A DNA stretch of 27,323 nucleotides from Anaerocolumna jejuensis DSM 15929 (GCF_900142215.1 NZ_FRAC01000048.1:1-27323), one strand, 5' to 3'. Positions 17,071 through 25,278 are shown, counted from the first letter of the stretch. Notes: generated from the letters alone by a model not told the origin. A program made the numbers and translations.

Positions 17071-17106
17071 CCCTCCAAACTGATGCGGCTGCATCCCTTT
17101 GGAGGG
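17071..17106. terminator. Terminator between convergent genes
   Basis: CCCTCCAAA (17071-17079) pairs perfectly with TTTGGAGGG (17098-17106). An inner GATGC / GCATC stem with a GGCT loop extends the hairpin. Read leftwards it is followed by a T-rich tail, which suits the minus-strand small gene; it may also end the transporter operon. A smaller CACAC/GTGTG hairpin lies just to its right. Confidence 0.75.
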
Positions 17107-17136
17107 TCACACAATCTTTGGGTGTGTATTCTCATT

Positions 17137-17472
17137 TTAATGACGGCGTCTATCAAATAAATTTCTAAAAAATAAAAGTCGTAATATATCCCTTAAATTA
17201 AATTCACGGAAACGTCTGCGTCGTCTGCGGCGGCCTCTGCCATCTCTTCCGAAGCCGTCTCTTCCGAAACCGTCTATCTGTTGACTATCAACGGTATCGA
17301 AGCCGTAATAATTATTTTCTTCATACTGAGTTAGAAGGCTGTCTACCATATTATCTAAACTTAAGAGGGTCTCTTCACCGTTCATATTATTGTAATCGAT
17401 GGTATCATTGACATTGTCATTGAGCATGGTGTATATTTCAGGGAATTCTTCTGCAAATTCAAGTAACTCCAT
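17137..17472 (-). CDS. Small protein with acidic N-terminus and Gly-Arg-rich C-terminus, function unknown
   Basis: A 111-residue protein that I do not recognise. Residues 1-65 are acidic and rich in Asn, Asp and Glu. Residues ~67-78 contain the tandem unit DGFGR, and a run of seven Arg follows at about 80-86. The tail, FNLRDILRLLFFRNLFDRRRH, is an amphipathic hydrophobic/Arg helix. Such a charge split suggests binding to nucleic acid, ribosomes or membrane, or a spore-coat role; none can be shown. An AAAGG-type site lies upstream of the ATG on the minus strand. It stands alone between the operon terminator and the methyltransferase gene. The Arg tract makes its codon use unlike its neighbours. 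Confidence 0.7.
   Translation of the reverse strand: MELLEFAEEFPEIYTMLNDNVNDTIDYNNMNGEETLLSLDNMVDSLLTQYEENNYYGFDTVDSQQIDGFGRDGFGRDGRGRRRRRRRFREFNLRDILRLLFFRNLFDRRRH
17240..17274 (-). repeat. Short in-frame tandem repeat inside the Gly-Arg-rich gene
   Basis: Two near-identical 15-base units, ending CTTCCGAAG and CTTCCGAAA on the plus strand, and the start of a third encode the repeated GFGRD peptide. One base differs within the units besides the last position. The repeat length is a multiple of three, so copy-number change would preserve the frame. Confidence 0.75.
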
Positions 17473-17551
17473 AATAAAACCTTTTAATTTTTTTTATATT
17501 ATATGCTGTAATGAGAAAAGTGTTCGACTCTTGTAATGGCTTCCCCCTCTA

Positions 17552-18601
17552 TTAAGCTTTTATAGCCCAGCGTAGTTTGGCACTTCGAGCACGGCTGTTG
17601 GAATTACATTCGGCAGCAGATGGCCGAATAGCTTCAGGAGCAATTTCTCTATAGATTCCTTCACGATAGAAGTGCTGAAAAGATTTCTTAACGAGACGGT
17701 CTTCGCCGGAATGAAAAGTGAGGATAGCAACACGCCCGCCTTCCGCCATGGCAGCAGGAAGTTTTTCTAAAAATTCATACAGCACCTCGAATTCTTTATT
17801 GACATCAATTCGCAATGCTTGAAAGCATCTTTGACAGGATTTTTTAATTTCATCGTTTCTATCTTTTTCTGGAATGAATTTCAGAGCATCTTTAATAATT
17901 TGACGGAGCTGACTTGTTGTTGTAATGTCTGTTCCTTTTTTTATTGCGTAAATAATAGCACGGGTGATTTCCGCGGCATGAGGCTCGTCCGCGTTTTCTA
18001 ACAACATACCGTGTAATTCATCCTGTGAAATTGTTTTAAGACGCTCCGATGCAGAAATGCCTTTAGAAGGATTCAGCCGTAAGTCTAGTGGCCCCTCTGT
18101 TTTATAGGAAAATCCTCTTTCCGGATTGTCTATCTGCATGGAAGAGACACCCAAATCTGCCAATATAAAATTCAACGGTCCCGATTCGGAAGTAATTTGA
18201 TCTATATTGGAAAAGTTTGTTTGCCTGATTGTTAAAATTTCTGAGCCATAACCTAAGTGCTCTAAACGCTCCCTTGTGCGCGGTAATTCGATAGAATCTA
18301 CATCAGTAGCATACAAGTGCCCCTTGGAATTTAAACATTTAAGCATCTCTAAGGTATGACCGCCATAACCTAAGGTCGCATCCAATCCGGTTTGTCCGGG
18401 GGCAATTTGTAAAAATTCTAATATTTCATTCACGCAAATTGAACGATGCATACCAGCGGGAGTATTGCCCTTTTGAATAACCTTTGCCACGGCATCAGCA
18501 TATAGCTCTGGCTGCAGTTCCTTATATTTATCTTTAAAAGCTTTTGGGTGAGTACCTTTATACCTGGGACGACGCTGATGTTTCTGCTCTTGATTATCCA
18601 T
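17552..18601 (-). CDS. RsmH/MraW-like S-adenosylmethionine-dependent methyltransferase (paralogue type)
   Basis: A 349-residue protein with the architecture of the 16S rRNA cytosine-1402 N4-methyltransferase. It shows the SAM-binding LDATLGYGGHT, the DLGVSSMQID motif, PERGFSY, GPLDLRLNP, FQALRIDVN and TFHSGEDRLVK. It differs from canonical RsmH: about 45 extra basic residues precede the usual start, His-Pro-Val near the start is replaced by MHRSI, and HSLEDR is HSGEDR. It also lies outside a cell-division (dcw) cluster. It may therefore be a second RsmH-like enzyme with a different RNA target. The ATG at 18601 was chosen because AAGGTGG lies eight bases upstream; the longer frame starts with TTG inside AT-rich leader sequence and lacks a site. 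Confidence 0.85.
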   Translation of the reverse strand: MDNQEQKHQRRPRYKGTHPKAFKDKYKELQPELYADAVAKVIQKGNTPAGMHRSICVNEILEFLQIAPGQTGLDATLGYGGHTLEMLKCLNSKGHLYATDVDSIELPRTRERLEHLGYGSEILTIRQTNFSNIDQITSESGPLNFILADLGVSSMQIDNPERGFSYKTEGPLDLRLNPSKGISASERLKTISQDELHGMLLENADEPHAAEITRAIIYAIKKGTDITTTSQLRQIIKDALKFIPEKDRNDEIKKSCQRCFQALRIDVNKEFEVLYEFLEKLPAAMAEGGRVAILTFHSGEDRLVKKSFQHFYREGIYREIAPEAIRPSAAECNSNSRARSAKLRWAIKA

Positions 18602-18828
18602 TCTTGCTTCCACCTTTTTAAATATCAATTTTTAATATATAATTCGAATATTCCTATAAATTACATGATATCAAATGCATGTAATAATAGCAAACGCATA
18701 ATAAAAGAATCTGTAAGAAAATGCAAGCTATAGTGAATGGCATGAATGAAACAGTTTTAATTGCATTGAACGGTATTCTCATGTAAAATGGGTTAGAATG
18801 TAATTTATTAAAATGAAATAATCCATTT
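18602..18828. other. Divergent intergenic region upstream of the helicase leader
   Basis: AT-rich control DNA between the methyltransferase gene (minus) and the helicase leader (plus). A TTGCAT (18761-18766) and TAAAAT (18784-18789) pair with 17-base spacing is a possible second, upstream helicase promoter. I see no gene. Confidence 0.4.
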
Positions 18829-18837
18829 TGGTATTAT
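18829..18837 (+). promoter_or_regulatory. Extended -10 promoter of the helicase transcript
   Basis: TG-G-TATTAT at 18829-18837 matches an extended -10 element. It predicts a start near 18844 and a leader of nearly 100 bases before the helicase ATG. Confidence 0.5.
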
Positions 18838-18847
18838 ACAGTTATGA

Positions 18848-18940
18848 ATGGAAGGAGAGGCTCGTGCGAAAATAAAAAACAGTATTTACTTTTTATTTAA
18901 GCAGTATCGCAAGCGGACTTGCGATATGCCTGAGGATTAA
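18848..18940 (+). CDS. Possible 30-residue leader peptide upstream of the helicase
   Basis: An ATG at 18848 opens a frame of 30 codons that stops at 18938-18940, one base before the helicase ATG at 18942. The peptide begins MEGEARAKIKNS, continues with hydrophobic IYFLF and basic KQYRKR, and ends CDMPED. No ribosome binding site precedes it; the start would be almost leaderless. A strong GGAAGGAGAGG site inside it also points to a three-codon GTG-CGA-AAA-TAA ORF at 18864-18875, and a third frame from the ATG at 18844 encodes 18 residues. Close stop/start spacing suggests translational coupling or attenuation. Conservation in relatives would decide which, if any, is translated. Confidence 0.4.
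   Translation: MEGEARAKIKNSIYFLFKQYRKRTCDMPED
18870..18926 (+). promoter_or_regulatory. Two consecutive hairpins in the helicase leader
   Basis: Hairpin 1: AAATAAAAA (18870-18878) pairs with TTTTTATTT (18890-18898). Hairpin 2: TATCGCAAG (18905-18913) pairs with CTTGCGATA (18918-18926) around a CGGA loop and ends six bases before the GAGG site of the helicase. Ribosomes on the leader ORFs would melt these stems, so translation or stalling could control helicase expression. Cold control is another option, since DEAD-box helicase leaders are often thermosensitive. Confidence 0.55.
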
Positions 18941-18941
18941 T

Positions 18942-20393
18942 ATGGATATTAAAAAGTTTCACAATTATAGAATCAGCGAGGATATCTTAAAGGCGCTTAA
19001 TGGTCTGGGGTATGATATACCTACGGAAGTTCAGGCTAAAGTCATTCCCTCCGCTTTAGAAAAAAATGATCTTATCGTCAAAGCACAGACGGGCAGCGGT
19101 AAGACTGCCGCATACGCTATTCCGATTTGTGAATTAATTGAATGGCTTGAAAATAAACCACAAGCACTTATTCTGACACCAACAAGGGAACTTGCTGTTC
19201 AAGTAAAAGAGGATTTTATCAATATTGGCAGATTTAAACGAATAAATGCAGCAGCAATCTATGGAAGGCACCAGTTTTCTGTTGAGAAAGCCGAGTTGAA
19301 GCAGAAAACACATGTAGTTGTGGGTACGCCGGGGCGTGTCATGGATCACATAAAGAGAGGTACGCTAACCTTAAATAAAATTAACTGCTTCGTAATTGAT
19401 GAAGCTGATAGAATGCTAGATATGGGTTTTATTGAACAGGTAGAAGCAATTATGAAAGAACTGCCAAAGGAACGGATGACAATGTTGTTTTCTGCAACCA
19501 TGCCCGATGAAGTAAAAAGTATATCGTCAAATTTTATGAGGAACCCTATTAACATAGATGTCAGCGAGACCAGTATCATGACAGCTGATATTAATCATTT
19601 TCTTTATATTGCAAATGAAGAAGATAAATTTGAACTGCTTACCGATGTTATGATTATGGAAAAGCCGGATAGCTGTATCATCTTTTGCAGTACAAAGGAT
19701 CGAGTGGATATGGTATGTGATCGTCTGGAGGATTTAGGCTATCCCTGTAATAAAATCCATGGCGGCATGGAACAGAAGGACCGGTTATCTGCAATGATGC
19801 GTTTTAAAAGGGGAGAGTACCGCTATTTAATAGCCACGGATGTAGCAGCAAGAGGGATAGATATAGAGAATATTTCTCTGGTTATGAACTATGACATTCC
19901 TCTTGATGAGGAAAATTATGTCCACCGTACAGGAAGAACAGGACGTGCAGGGCAAAAGGGGAAAGCTATCTCCTTTGTGGTCCCGGCACAAACCAGATAT
20001 TTGCATGATATCGAAGAGCTGATTGGGTTTAAAATTCAGGAAATAACAAGGCCCACCAAAGAGGAGGTATCCATTCAAAAAATTTCCTTTGATGAAAAAA
20101 TGAATACGGCTCCTCAGCCTAAAAAAATGAAAAGTGATCAATTAAAGAAGGAGATAATGAAATTACGTTTCAATGGCGGAAAGAAAAAGAAGCTTAGAGC
20201 CACCAATTTTGTTGGAATCATATCCAATCTGGAAGGTGTTAAGGCAGAGGACATTGGAATAATAACCATACAAGATACCCTTACCTATATAGAAATACTA
20301 AACGGTAAAGGCCCATTGGTGCTGGAAGCTATGAAAAATACAATGATTTGCGGTAAGCTATTGAAGGTAACGGAAGCAGTGGATAAACTTTAA
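18942..20393 (+). CDS. dbpA: DEAD-box ATP-dependent RNA helicase, DbpA/YxiN type
   Basis: A 483-residue cytosolic RNA helicase. The Q motif includes Gln31, Walker A is AQTGSGKT (48-55), and PTRELAVQ, GTPGRV, DEADRMLDMGF and FSATMP follow. In the second RecA domain IIFCSTK, ATDVAARGIDIE and HRTGRTGRAG are seen. The C-terminal ~80 residues, with ATNFVGIISNLEGVKAEDIG, form the DbpA RNA-binding domain that in E. coli DbpA and B. subtilis YxiN targets hairpin 92 of 23S rRNA for late 50S assembly. Length and sequence agree closely with YxiN. GAGG at 18932-18935 is the ribosome binding site. The preceding leader with a possible peptide and two hairpins is unusual. It converges on the GIY-YIG nuclease gene. 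Confidence 0.95.
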   Translation: MDIKKFHNYRISEDILKALNGLGYDIPTEVQAKVIPSALEKNDLIVKAQTGSGKTAAYAIPICELIEWLENKPQALILTPTRELAVQVKEDFINIGRFKRINAAAIYGRHQFSVEKAELKQKTHVVVGTPGRVMDHIKRGTLTLNKINCFVIDEADRMLDMGFIEQVEAIMKELPKERMTMLFSATMPDEVKSISSNFMRNPINIDVSETSIMTADINHFLYIANEEDKFELLTDVMIMEKPDSCIIFCSTKDRVDMVCDRLEDLGYPCNKIHGGMEQKDRLSAMMRFKRGEYRYLIATDVAARGIDIENISLVMNYDIPLDEENYVHRTGRTGRAGQKGKAISFVVPAQTRYLHDIEELIGFKIQEITRPTKEEVSIQKISFDEKMNTAPQPKKMKSDQLKKEIMKLRFNGGKKKKLRATNFVGIISNLEGVKAEDIGIITIQDTLTYIEILNGKGPLVLEAMKNTMICGKLLKVTEAVDKL

Positions 20394-20400
20394 AAGTGCC

Positions 20401-20436
20401 ATAATTAAGCTTTATTTCTTATGGTGGGTTAATTAT
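20401..20436. terminator. Weak terminator-like hairpin between helicase and nuclease genes
   Basis: ATAATTAA (20401-20408) pairs with TTAATTAT (20429-20436). An overlapping alternative, CCATAA with TTATGG, is also possible. There is no real T run, so this is a weak call. Confidence 0.3.
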
Positions 20437-20487
20437 ACAGTATTCGTTACTTGCATGTTCTGATGAATGTCTGCTGTAGAACTGCAG

Positions 20488-21453
20488 CTAAAGCAATTCT
20501 ACCAATTCCTCAGGCAGATCGGAAATTTCAGAATATATGATATCCCGGTAATCAATCCATTCCTTTTCGTTCTCCTGAAAGCTATGTATAGATGGTATTA
20601 GTAATTTACCGGCCTTGATGAAATCCTTCCGGATATCTTTCGTAACCTTGTCTGTAAGCATACTATGAATAATACTTCCATTTTGAATATAAAACAGCTT
20701 ATAGCAGCCATTATCCAAAGGAAGCTTTAGCAGAATGCTCCGTGAGGATAGGCTTTGATAGCCATTCAGGCCGTTTTTAATCATTTTAAAGCAGGATATC
20801 ATATCCCTGTAAACAGAGGCCATTTCGAACCGGTAGGAATCAGCGGCTTCCTCTAATTTAGACTGCAGGGCATTGATCAGTAAGAGAAGATTGTCTTGTG
20901 ATGCAAGAAGCTCGGATAGAACTGCCTTATTTTGATCAAATAGAGCTTTATCCATAGCAATAGGAAATATATGATATTCAAACTCATACTGGCTGCCGTT
21001 TCTTGTAATCGGATAAATATTCTTCAGCTTGACCAGAAATTCACTAATGGTGTATTTGCTTCTGAAGGGGCCGAAGCAATGCTCTGTTCGTTCTTCCATT
21101 ACGGATAGGGGATTATATTTATTATAGTCCGCTACTTTTATAAAACAGTAGTTCCGGTCGTTTTTCATCTGGGCATTGAAGCGGGGCTTATATTCCTTTA
21201 TCAAGGAACACTCTAGCAACCGGGCTTCCAGATGAGTATCGGTAACAACGTACTCAATATCCCTGATCATCGGTAACATCCGGTTTACCTTTTCCCACTT
21301 TGGGGTTTTTACAAAATAGGATTGAACTCTTTTTTGCAGGCATTTACTCTTTCCGATATAAATAATAACACCCTGGGAATCCAGCATTTTATAAATTCCC
21401 GGGAGTTTGGGAATCTGCTTAAGTTTATCGTTTGTAATGTATTTATGTTCCAT
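20488..21453 (-). CDS. GIY-YIG nuclease, UvrC N-terminal/Cho-like
   Basis: A 321-residue protein resembling the N-terminal half of UvrC. The GIY-YIG domain is at 15-95, with GIY at 19-21, YIG at 32-34, Arg42 and the LIKEYKPRFNAQ segment. A UvrB/UvrC-interaction-like motif (LQSKLEEAADSYRFEMASVYRDM) lies around residue 200. The C-terminal RNase H-like endonuclease domain of full UvrC (about 600 residues) is missing, as in Cho-type nucleases, which cut the 3' side of DNA lesions. A repair role is likely, but relatives can have other nuclease roles. AAGGTG upstream of the ATG is a good ribosome binding site. It is monocistronic and diverges from the ileS leader. Confidence 0.88.
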   Translation of the reverse strand: MEHKYITNDKLKQIPKLPGIYKMLDSQGVIIYIGKSKCLQKRVQSYFVKTPKWEKVNRMLPMIRDIEYVVTDTHLEARLLECSLIKEYKPRFNAQMKNDRNYCFIKVADYNKYNPLSVMEERTEHCFGPFRSKYTISEFLVKLKNIYPITRNGSQYEFEYHIFPIAMDKALFDQNKAVLSELLASQDNLLLLINALQSKLEEAADSYRFEMASVYRDMISCFKMIKNGLNGYQSLSSRSILLKLPLDNGCYKLFYIQNGSIIHSMLTDKVTKDIRKDFIKAGKLLIPSIHSFQENEKEWIDYRDIIYSEISDLPEELVELL

Positions 21454-21628
21454 TTCTTCACCTTAACATAATCAAAATAACTACTCGTTGCTAATAAATA
21501 TGTATTATTCTATCATAGCATAATATCAACAGGAAGTCGATGATGAGAGAAGTAGGATTTCACCTATTTTAGACACCTCGATGTGCTGCATATAGAATAA
21601 AAAAGAAGTCTTTATTTTATAAAATAAC
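21454..21628. other. Intergenic region between the nuclease gene and the ileS promoter
   Basis: AT-rich control DNA that should contain the promoter of the leftward nuclease gene. A/T tracts at 21595-21628 directly upstream of the ileS -35 could act as an UP-like element. No gene is seen. Confidence 0.4.
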
Positions 21629-21658
21629 TTGACAATTTATTGGGAATGAATATATTAT
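21629..21658 (+). promoter_or_regulatory. Promoter of the T-box/ileS transcript
   Basis: A perfect TTGACA (21629-21634) is followed after 16 bases by TATATT (21651-21656), or after 18 bases by TATTAT (21653-21658). This places the start close to the first conserved T-box stem. Confidence 0.7.
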
Positions 21659-21671
21659 TATATAAAATGTT

Positions 21672-21907
21672 GATGAAGACAGTAGAAGTTGAACGAAATT
21701 CACAGAGAACCAGGGAGGGTGAAATCCTGGTAAAAGTAGGACAATTTTGAACATCCCTTCGGAGTTACAGGCTGAAAGCATATATATGTGAGTTAGGCCT
21801 CGTCGGTAATCCACCGTTACCTGGATGGCATATGTTAGTATGTTCAAATAGGTGGTTATAAACGGGTACTCATTGGTCTCGTCCTAGAACAGGATGAGGC
21901 TTTTTTT
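21672..21907 (+). promoter_or_regulatory. T-box leader, isoleucine specifier
   Basis: A typical T-box transcription-attenuation leader that measures uncharged tRNA-Ile. Stem I elements are visible: CAGAGAACCAGG, then the GGTGAAA loop, then CCTGG. The specifier region reads GAAC-ATC-CC with ATC at 21753-21755, an isoleucine codon. The antiterminator bulge is AGGTGGT at 21850-21856, a slightly divergent form of the usual AGGGTGGTACCGCG. The intrinsic terminator is GTCTCGTCCT (21876-21885) with AGGATGAGGC (21891-21900) and seven T. When uncharged tRNA-Ile binds, the terminator should not form and ileS is transcribed. It agrees with the gene downstream. Confidence 0.92.
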
Positions 21908-21958
21908 GCGTATAAATGCAGTGTTTTCTATAGTATTTTAAAAGGAAGGTGACTAAAT

Positions 21959-24900
21959 ATGAAGTATGAGGAATTGTCAGGAAAGCCGGATGCAGCTAAA
22001 ATCCAGGATGAGGTCTTGGAATTTTGGAAGACAGAGAATATCTTTAAAAAGTCTGTTGAAAAAGAAGCTGGAAAAGAAGTTGTGTTTTATGATGGTCCGC
22101 CGTTTCCAACTGGGAAACCCCATCATGGAACCGTATTAGTATCTTTTATCAAAGATATGATTGCACGATACTGGACAATGCGTGGATATATTGTACCCCG
22201 TGTCTGGGGCTGGGATTGCCATGGTTTACCTATTGAAAATCAAGCAGAAGCCTTACTGGAAATATCGGATAAAAATGAAATCGAAAAAAATCTGGGTATC
22301 GATAAATTTAATGAAAAATGCTTTGAAATTGTATCGAAGAATAATGACTCCTGGAAAGAATATGTAGAGCAGATGGCCAGGTGGGTAGATTATGAGGGTG
22401 CATATAAAACAATGAACACGGATTATATGGAAAGCGTTATGTGGGCCTTTAAGCAATGTTATGATAAAGGGCTAATCTATAGAGACTACCGTGTAACACC
22501 ATATTGTATGCATTGTGAAACGTCATTATCAATTTCAGATACAAGAGAATCAGATTCAACCCGATTAAGACAAGACAGATGGATTATTGCAAAATTTAAA
22601 ACAGAAATGTCAATGAATGAAAAGCCGGTATATTTATTGGCATGGACAACAACACCCTGGACACTCCCTTCAAATTTATGCCTTGCCGTTGGTGAAAAGC
22701 TTATTTATTCCTTTGTGGAAATGAAGGATGAAATTTTTGTTGCCTGTAAAAACACGTTGCAAAATTTTGAAAAAATATTCGGGGATTCACCTAGCATAAT
22801 AAAAGAATGCAAAGGGGAAGAATTAGCAGGAGTACAGTATGAACCTTTATTTGAATACTTTGCTGATAAAAAAGAAGAAGGCGCTTTTAGAGTAGTTACA
22901 GCAGATTATATTGGTGAGGATGAAGGAGTTGGTATAGTTCATACGGCACCTGCCTTTGGGGAAGATGATTATTGGACCTGTAAGAAAAATAGAATACCTC
23001 TTGTTAACCCAGTGGATGAAAAAGGACATTTTACAGAGGAGGTCACAGATTTTTATGACCCTAATACTGAAAAAAATGTTATTGAAATGAATCCGGTTAT
23101 CATTCGGTTCTTATATGAGAATGGAAAAGCAGTAGCGGACGGAACGATAGAGCATAATTACCCTCACTGCTGGAGGTGCAAACGTCCGTTGATCTACAAG
23201 GCAATGGATGCATGGTATTTTAATATTGATAAAATAAAAGGCCGCCTTATCGAATTAAACGAGGAGATAAACTGGATACCGGAAACGGTAAAGGGAGGGC
23301 GCTTTGGAAATTGGCTGGAGAATGCAAGGGACTGGAATATCTCACGAAACAGATATTGGAGCACGCCAATTCCTATTTGGGAATGTGAAGAATGCGGCGA
23401 AAGAAAGGTTATGGGCAGTATAGAAGAAATATATGAAGCCATTGGAATCCGCCTGACGAATCTTCACAGACAGTATATGGATAAGGTTACCTTTCAGTGT
23501 AAATGCTGCGGGAAAACCATGAGAAGAGTTCCGGAGGTACTGGATTGCTGGTTTGAAAGCGGTTCGGTACCATTTGCACAAAAGCATTATCCTTTTGAAA
23601 ACAAAGAATGGTTTGAATCACATTTTCCAAGTGATTTTATAGTTGAATACACAGGACAAATCAGATGCTGGTTTTATTACCTTCATGTTCTTGCTGTTGC
23701 GCTGTTTGATAAGAATGCATTTCAGAACTGTATTGTTCACGGAACAATTTTAGCCAAAGATGGGAAGAAATTATCCAAATCCTCCAAAAACTATACGGAC
23801 CCCATGCAATTGATGAAACAGTATGGAACAGATGCATTCCGTTTGTACCTGTATCAGACAAATGCCATGCTGATTGGAGATTTATTGTTTGATGAGTCAG
23901 GTATTCAGGATGCCTATCAACAAATCATTTTACCGTATTGGAATGCCTGCAATTTCTTTATTTCCTATGCAAATATTGATGGGTTCAAATCAGAAGAATC
24001 AGAGGTCCTGCAAACAGATAATCAGATGGATAAGTGGATTCTTGCAAAGTTATATGAAACTGTTCAAAGCATTACCGGTAATATGGATATTTACCGGGTC
24101 GATAAATATGTAGAATATCTGGTGTCATTAGTAGATGGTCTTACTAATTGGTATATTCGCCGTTCGAGAAGAAGATTTTGGAACAGCGGAATGTCTGGTG
24201 ATAAAAAGAGTGCCTATCAAACTATGTACTATGTTCTTGTAAATTTAACAAAACTGTTAGCGCCGGCAGCCCCAATAATATCTGAAAAGATATACAAAAC
24301 TCTTACAGGTGAATATTCTGTCCATCTAACCGGGTGGCCTAATATCCCAAAAGAATATCAGGAGGAAGAATTACTTTCCAAGGTCGCACTTGTCCAGAAT
24401 ATTATATATTTGGCAAGAACCATTCGTAATAAGAACAGAATAAAGAACCGCCAGCCGTTAAGTGATTTAAAAATTGCACTATCTGATAATAACAGCAATA
24501 CGGTTGTAGAGGAATTTCGTGATATTATTTCGGAAGAGCTGAATGTAAAGAATATTGAGATATTAAACGAAGTGGAGAATATCGCGGAAATAAATCTTGC
24601 ACCTAATTTTAATGAAATTCATAATAAATATCCGGATAGAATTTCTGATATCATAAAAGCAATTAAAAGCAAGAAATTTGAGCTGCGTGACAGAGAGGTG
24701 CTTTTGACAATCAACAATATAAAGGAAAGCTTTGATTCAAGTATTATATTAGTAACCTATCGGGCAAAAGAAGGTCAGCATGTAGCAAGTAACAACGGAA
24801 TTGTGGTGTCCTTGGATTTAACACTTTCAGAAGAATTAAAGCAGGAAGGCCTGGCAAGAGATATTGTACGAAATATTCAAGAAGCAAGAAAACTAATAGG

Positions 24901-25075
24901 ATGTGAAATTACAGATACGATTCTTCTTGAATTTGAGGGAGAAGCACCTGAAAACTGGATGGATTATATTTGTAAAGAAACACTTGGGAAAATGATAAAA
25001 GTCGAAAATCCAGCTAAAGTTATTTCGGTGGAAACTGACAATGAAAAAGATCTGCTGATAAAAATTGGAAAGTAA
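21959..25075 (+). CDS. ileS: Isoleucyl-tRNA synthetase
   Basis: A 1038-residue class I aminoacyl-tRNA synthetase that charges tRNA-Ile. The Rossmann fold opens with FYDGPPFPTGKP, followed by HHGT at 55-58 in the place of HIGH. The WDCHGLP motif, the editing domain (WTTTPWTLPSNL, and GEGxxHTAPAF-like GVGIVHTAPAFGEDD) and KLSKS at 604-608 (KMSKS variant) follow. Two CxxC pairs (CEECGE, CKCCGK) lie between. Length and motif style match the second (IleS2, eukaryote-like) clade, several members of which resist mupirocin; the loss of the second His of HxGH makes this a noteworthy active-site variant. GGAAGGTG precedes the ATG. Expression is set by the isoleucine T-box. Whether a further ileS exists elsewhere cannot be seen. 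Confidence 0.95.
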   Translation: MKYEELSGKPDAAKIQDEVLEFWKTENIFKKSVEKEAGKEVVFYDGPPFPTGKPHHGTVLVSFIKDMIARYWTMRGYIVPRVWGWDCHGLPIENQAEALLEISDKNEIEKNLGIDKFNEKCFEIVSKNNDSWKEYVEQMARWVDYEGAYKTMNTDYMESVMWAFKQCYDKGLIYRDYRVTPYCMHCETSLSISDTRESDSTRLRQDRWIIAKFKTEMSMNEKPVYLLAWTTTPWTLPSNLCLAVGEKLIYSFVEMKDEIFVACKNTLQNFEKIFGDSPSIIKECKGEELAGVQYEPLFEYFADKKEEGAFRVVTADYIGEDEGVGIVHTAPAFGEDDYWTCKKNRIPLVNPVDEKGHFTEEVTDFYDPNTEKNVIEMNPVIIRFLYENGKAVADGTIEHNYPHCWRCKRPLIYKAMDAWYFNIDKIKGRLIELNEEINWIPETVKGGRFGNWLENARDWNISRNRYWSTPIPIWECEECGERKVMGSIEEIYEAIGIRLTNLHRQYMDKVTFQCKCCGKTMRRVPEVLDCWFESGSVPFAQKHYPFENKEWFESHFPSDFIVEYTGQIRCWFYYLHVLAVALFDKNAFQNCIVHGTILAKDGKKLSKSSKNYTDPMQLMKQYGTDAFRLYLYQTNAMLIGDLLFDESGIQDAYQQIILPYWNACNFFISYANIDGFKSEESEVLQTDNQMDKWILAKLYETVQSITGNMDIYRVDKYVEYLVSLVDGLTNWYIRRSRRRFWNSGMSGDKKSAYQTMYYVLVNLTKLLAPAAPIISEKIYKTLTGEYSVHLTGWPNIPKEYQEEELLSKVALVQNIIYLARTIRNKNRIKNRQPLSDLKIALSDNNSNTVVEEFRDIISEELNVKNIEILNEVENIAEINLAPNFNEIHNKYPDRISDIIKAIKSKKFELRDREVLLTINNIKESFDSSIILVTYRAKEGQHVASNNGIVVSLDLTLSEELKQEGLARDIVRNIQEARKLIGCEITDTILLEFEGEAPENWMDYICKETLGKMIKVENPAKVISVETDNEKDLLIKIGK

Positions 25076-25091
25076 AATATTTTTGGTGTGA

Positions 25092-25129
25092 ACCAGGAGT
25101 AAAGGCGTATGAATGCTTTTGCTCCTGGT
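25092..25129 (+). terminator. Terminator of ileS
   Basis: ACCAGGAG (25092-25099) pairs with CTCCTGGT (25122-25129), and the inner TAAAGGC pairs with GCTTTTG with G-T pairs. A moderately T-rich tail follows (CTTATTTTG). Confidence 0.75.
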
Positions 25130-25179
25130 ACAATCTTATTTTGTAAAAATCTATGAGGTATCTGTTTCTATCTGCCAGG

Positions 25180-25188
25180 TGATATAAT
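25180..25188 (+). promoter_or_regulatory. Extended -10 promoter of the M23 peptidase gene
   Basis: TG-A-TATAAT at 25180-25188 is a textbook extended -10 element. No good -35 is visible. It predicts a leader of about 85 bases. Confidence 0.5.
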
Positions 25189-25278
25189 TTTCTTAACAAA
25201 AGGAAAGGAAGCGGTACCCATGGTAAAATAGAAACTATTTATTCTATACAAGGTAGACTTGTGTGAACGGGAGGAAAT

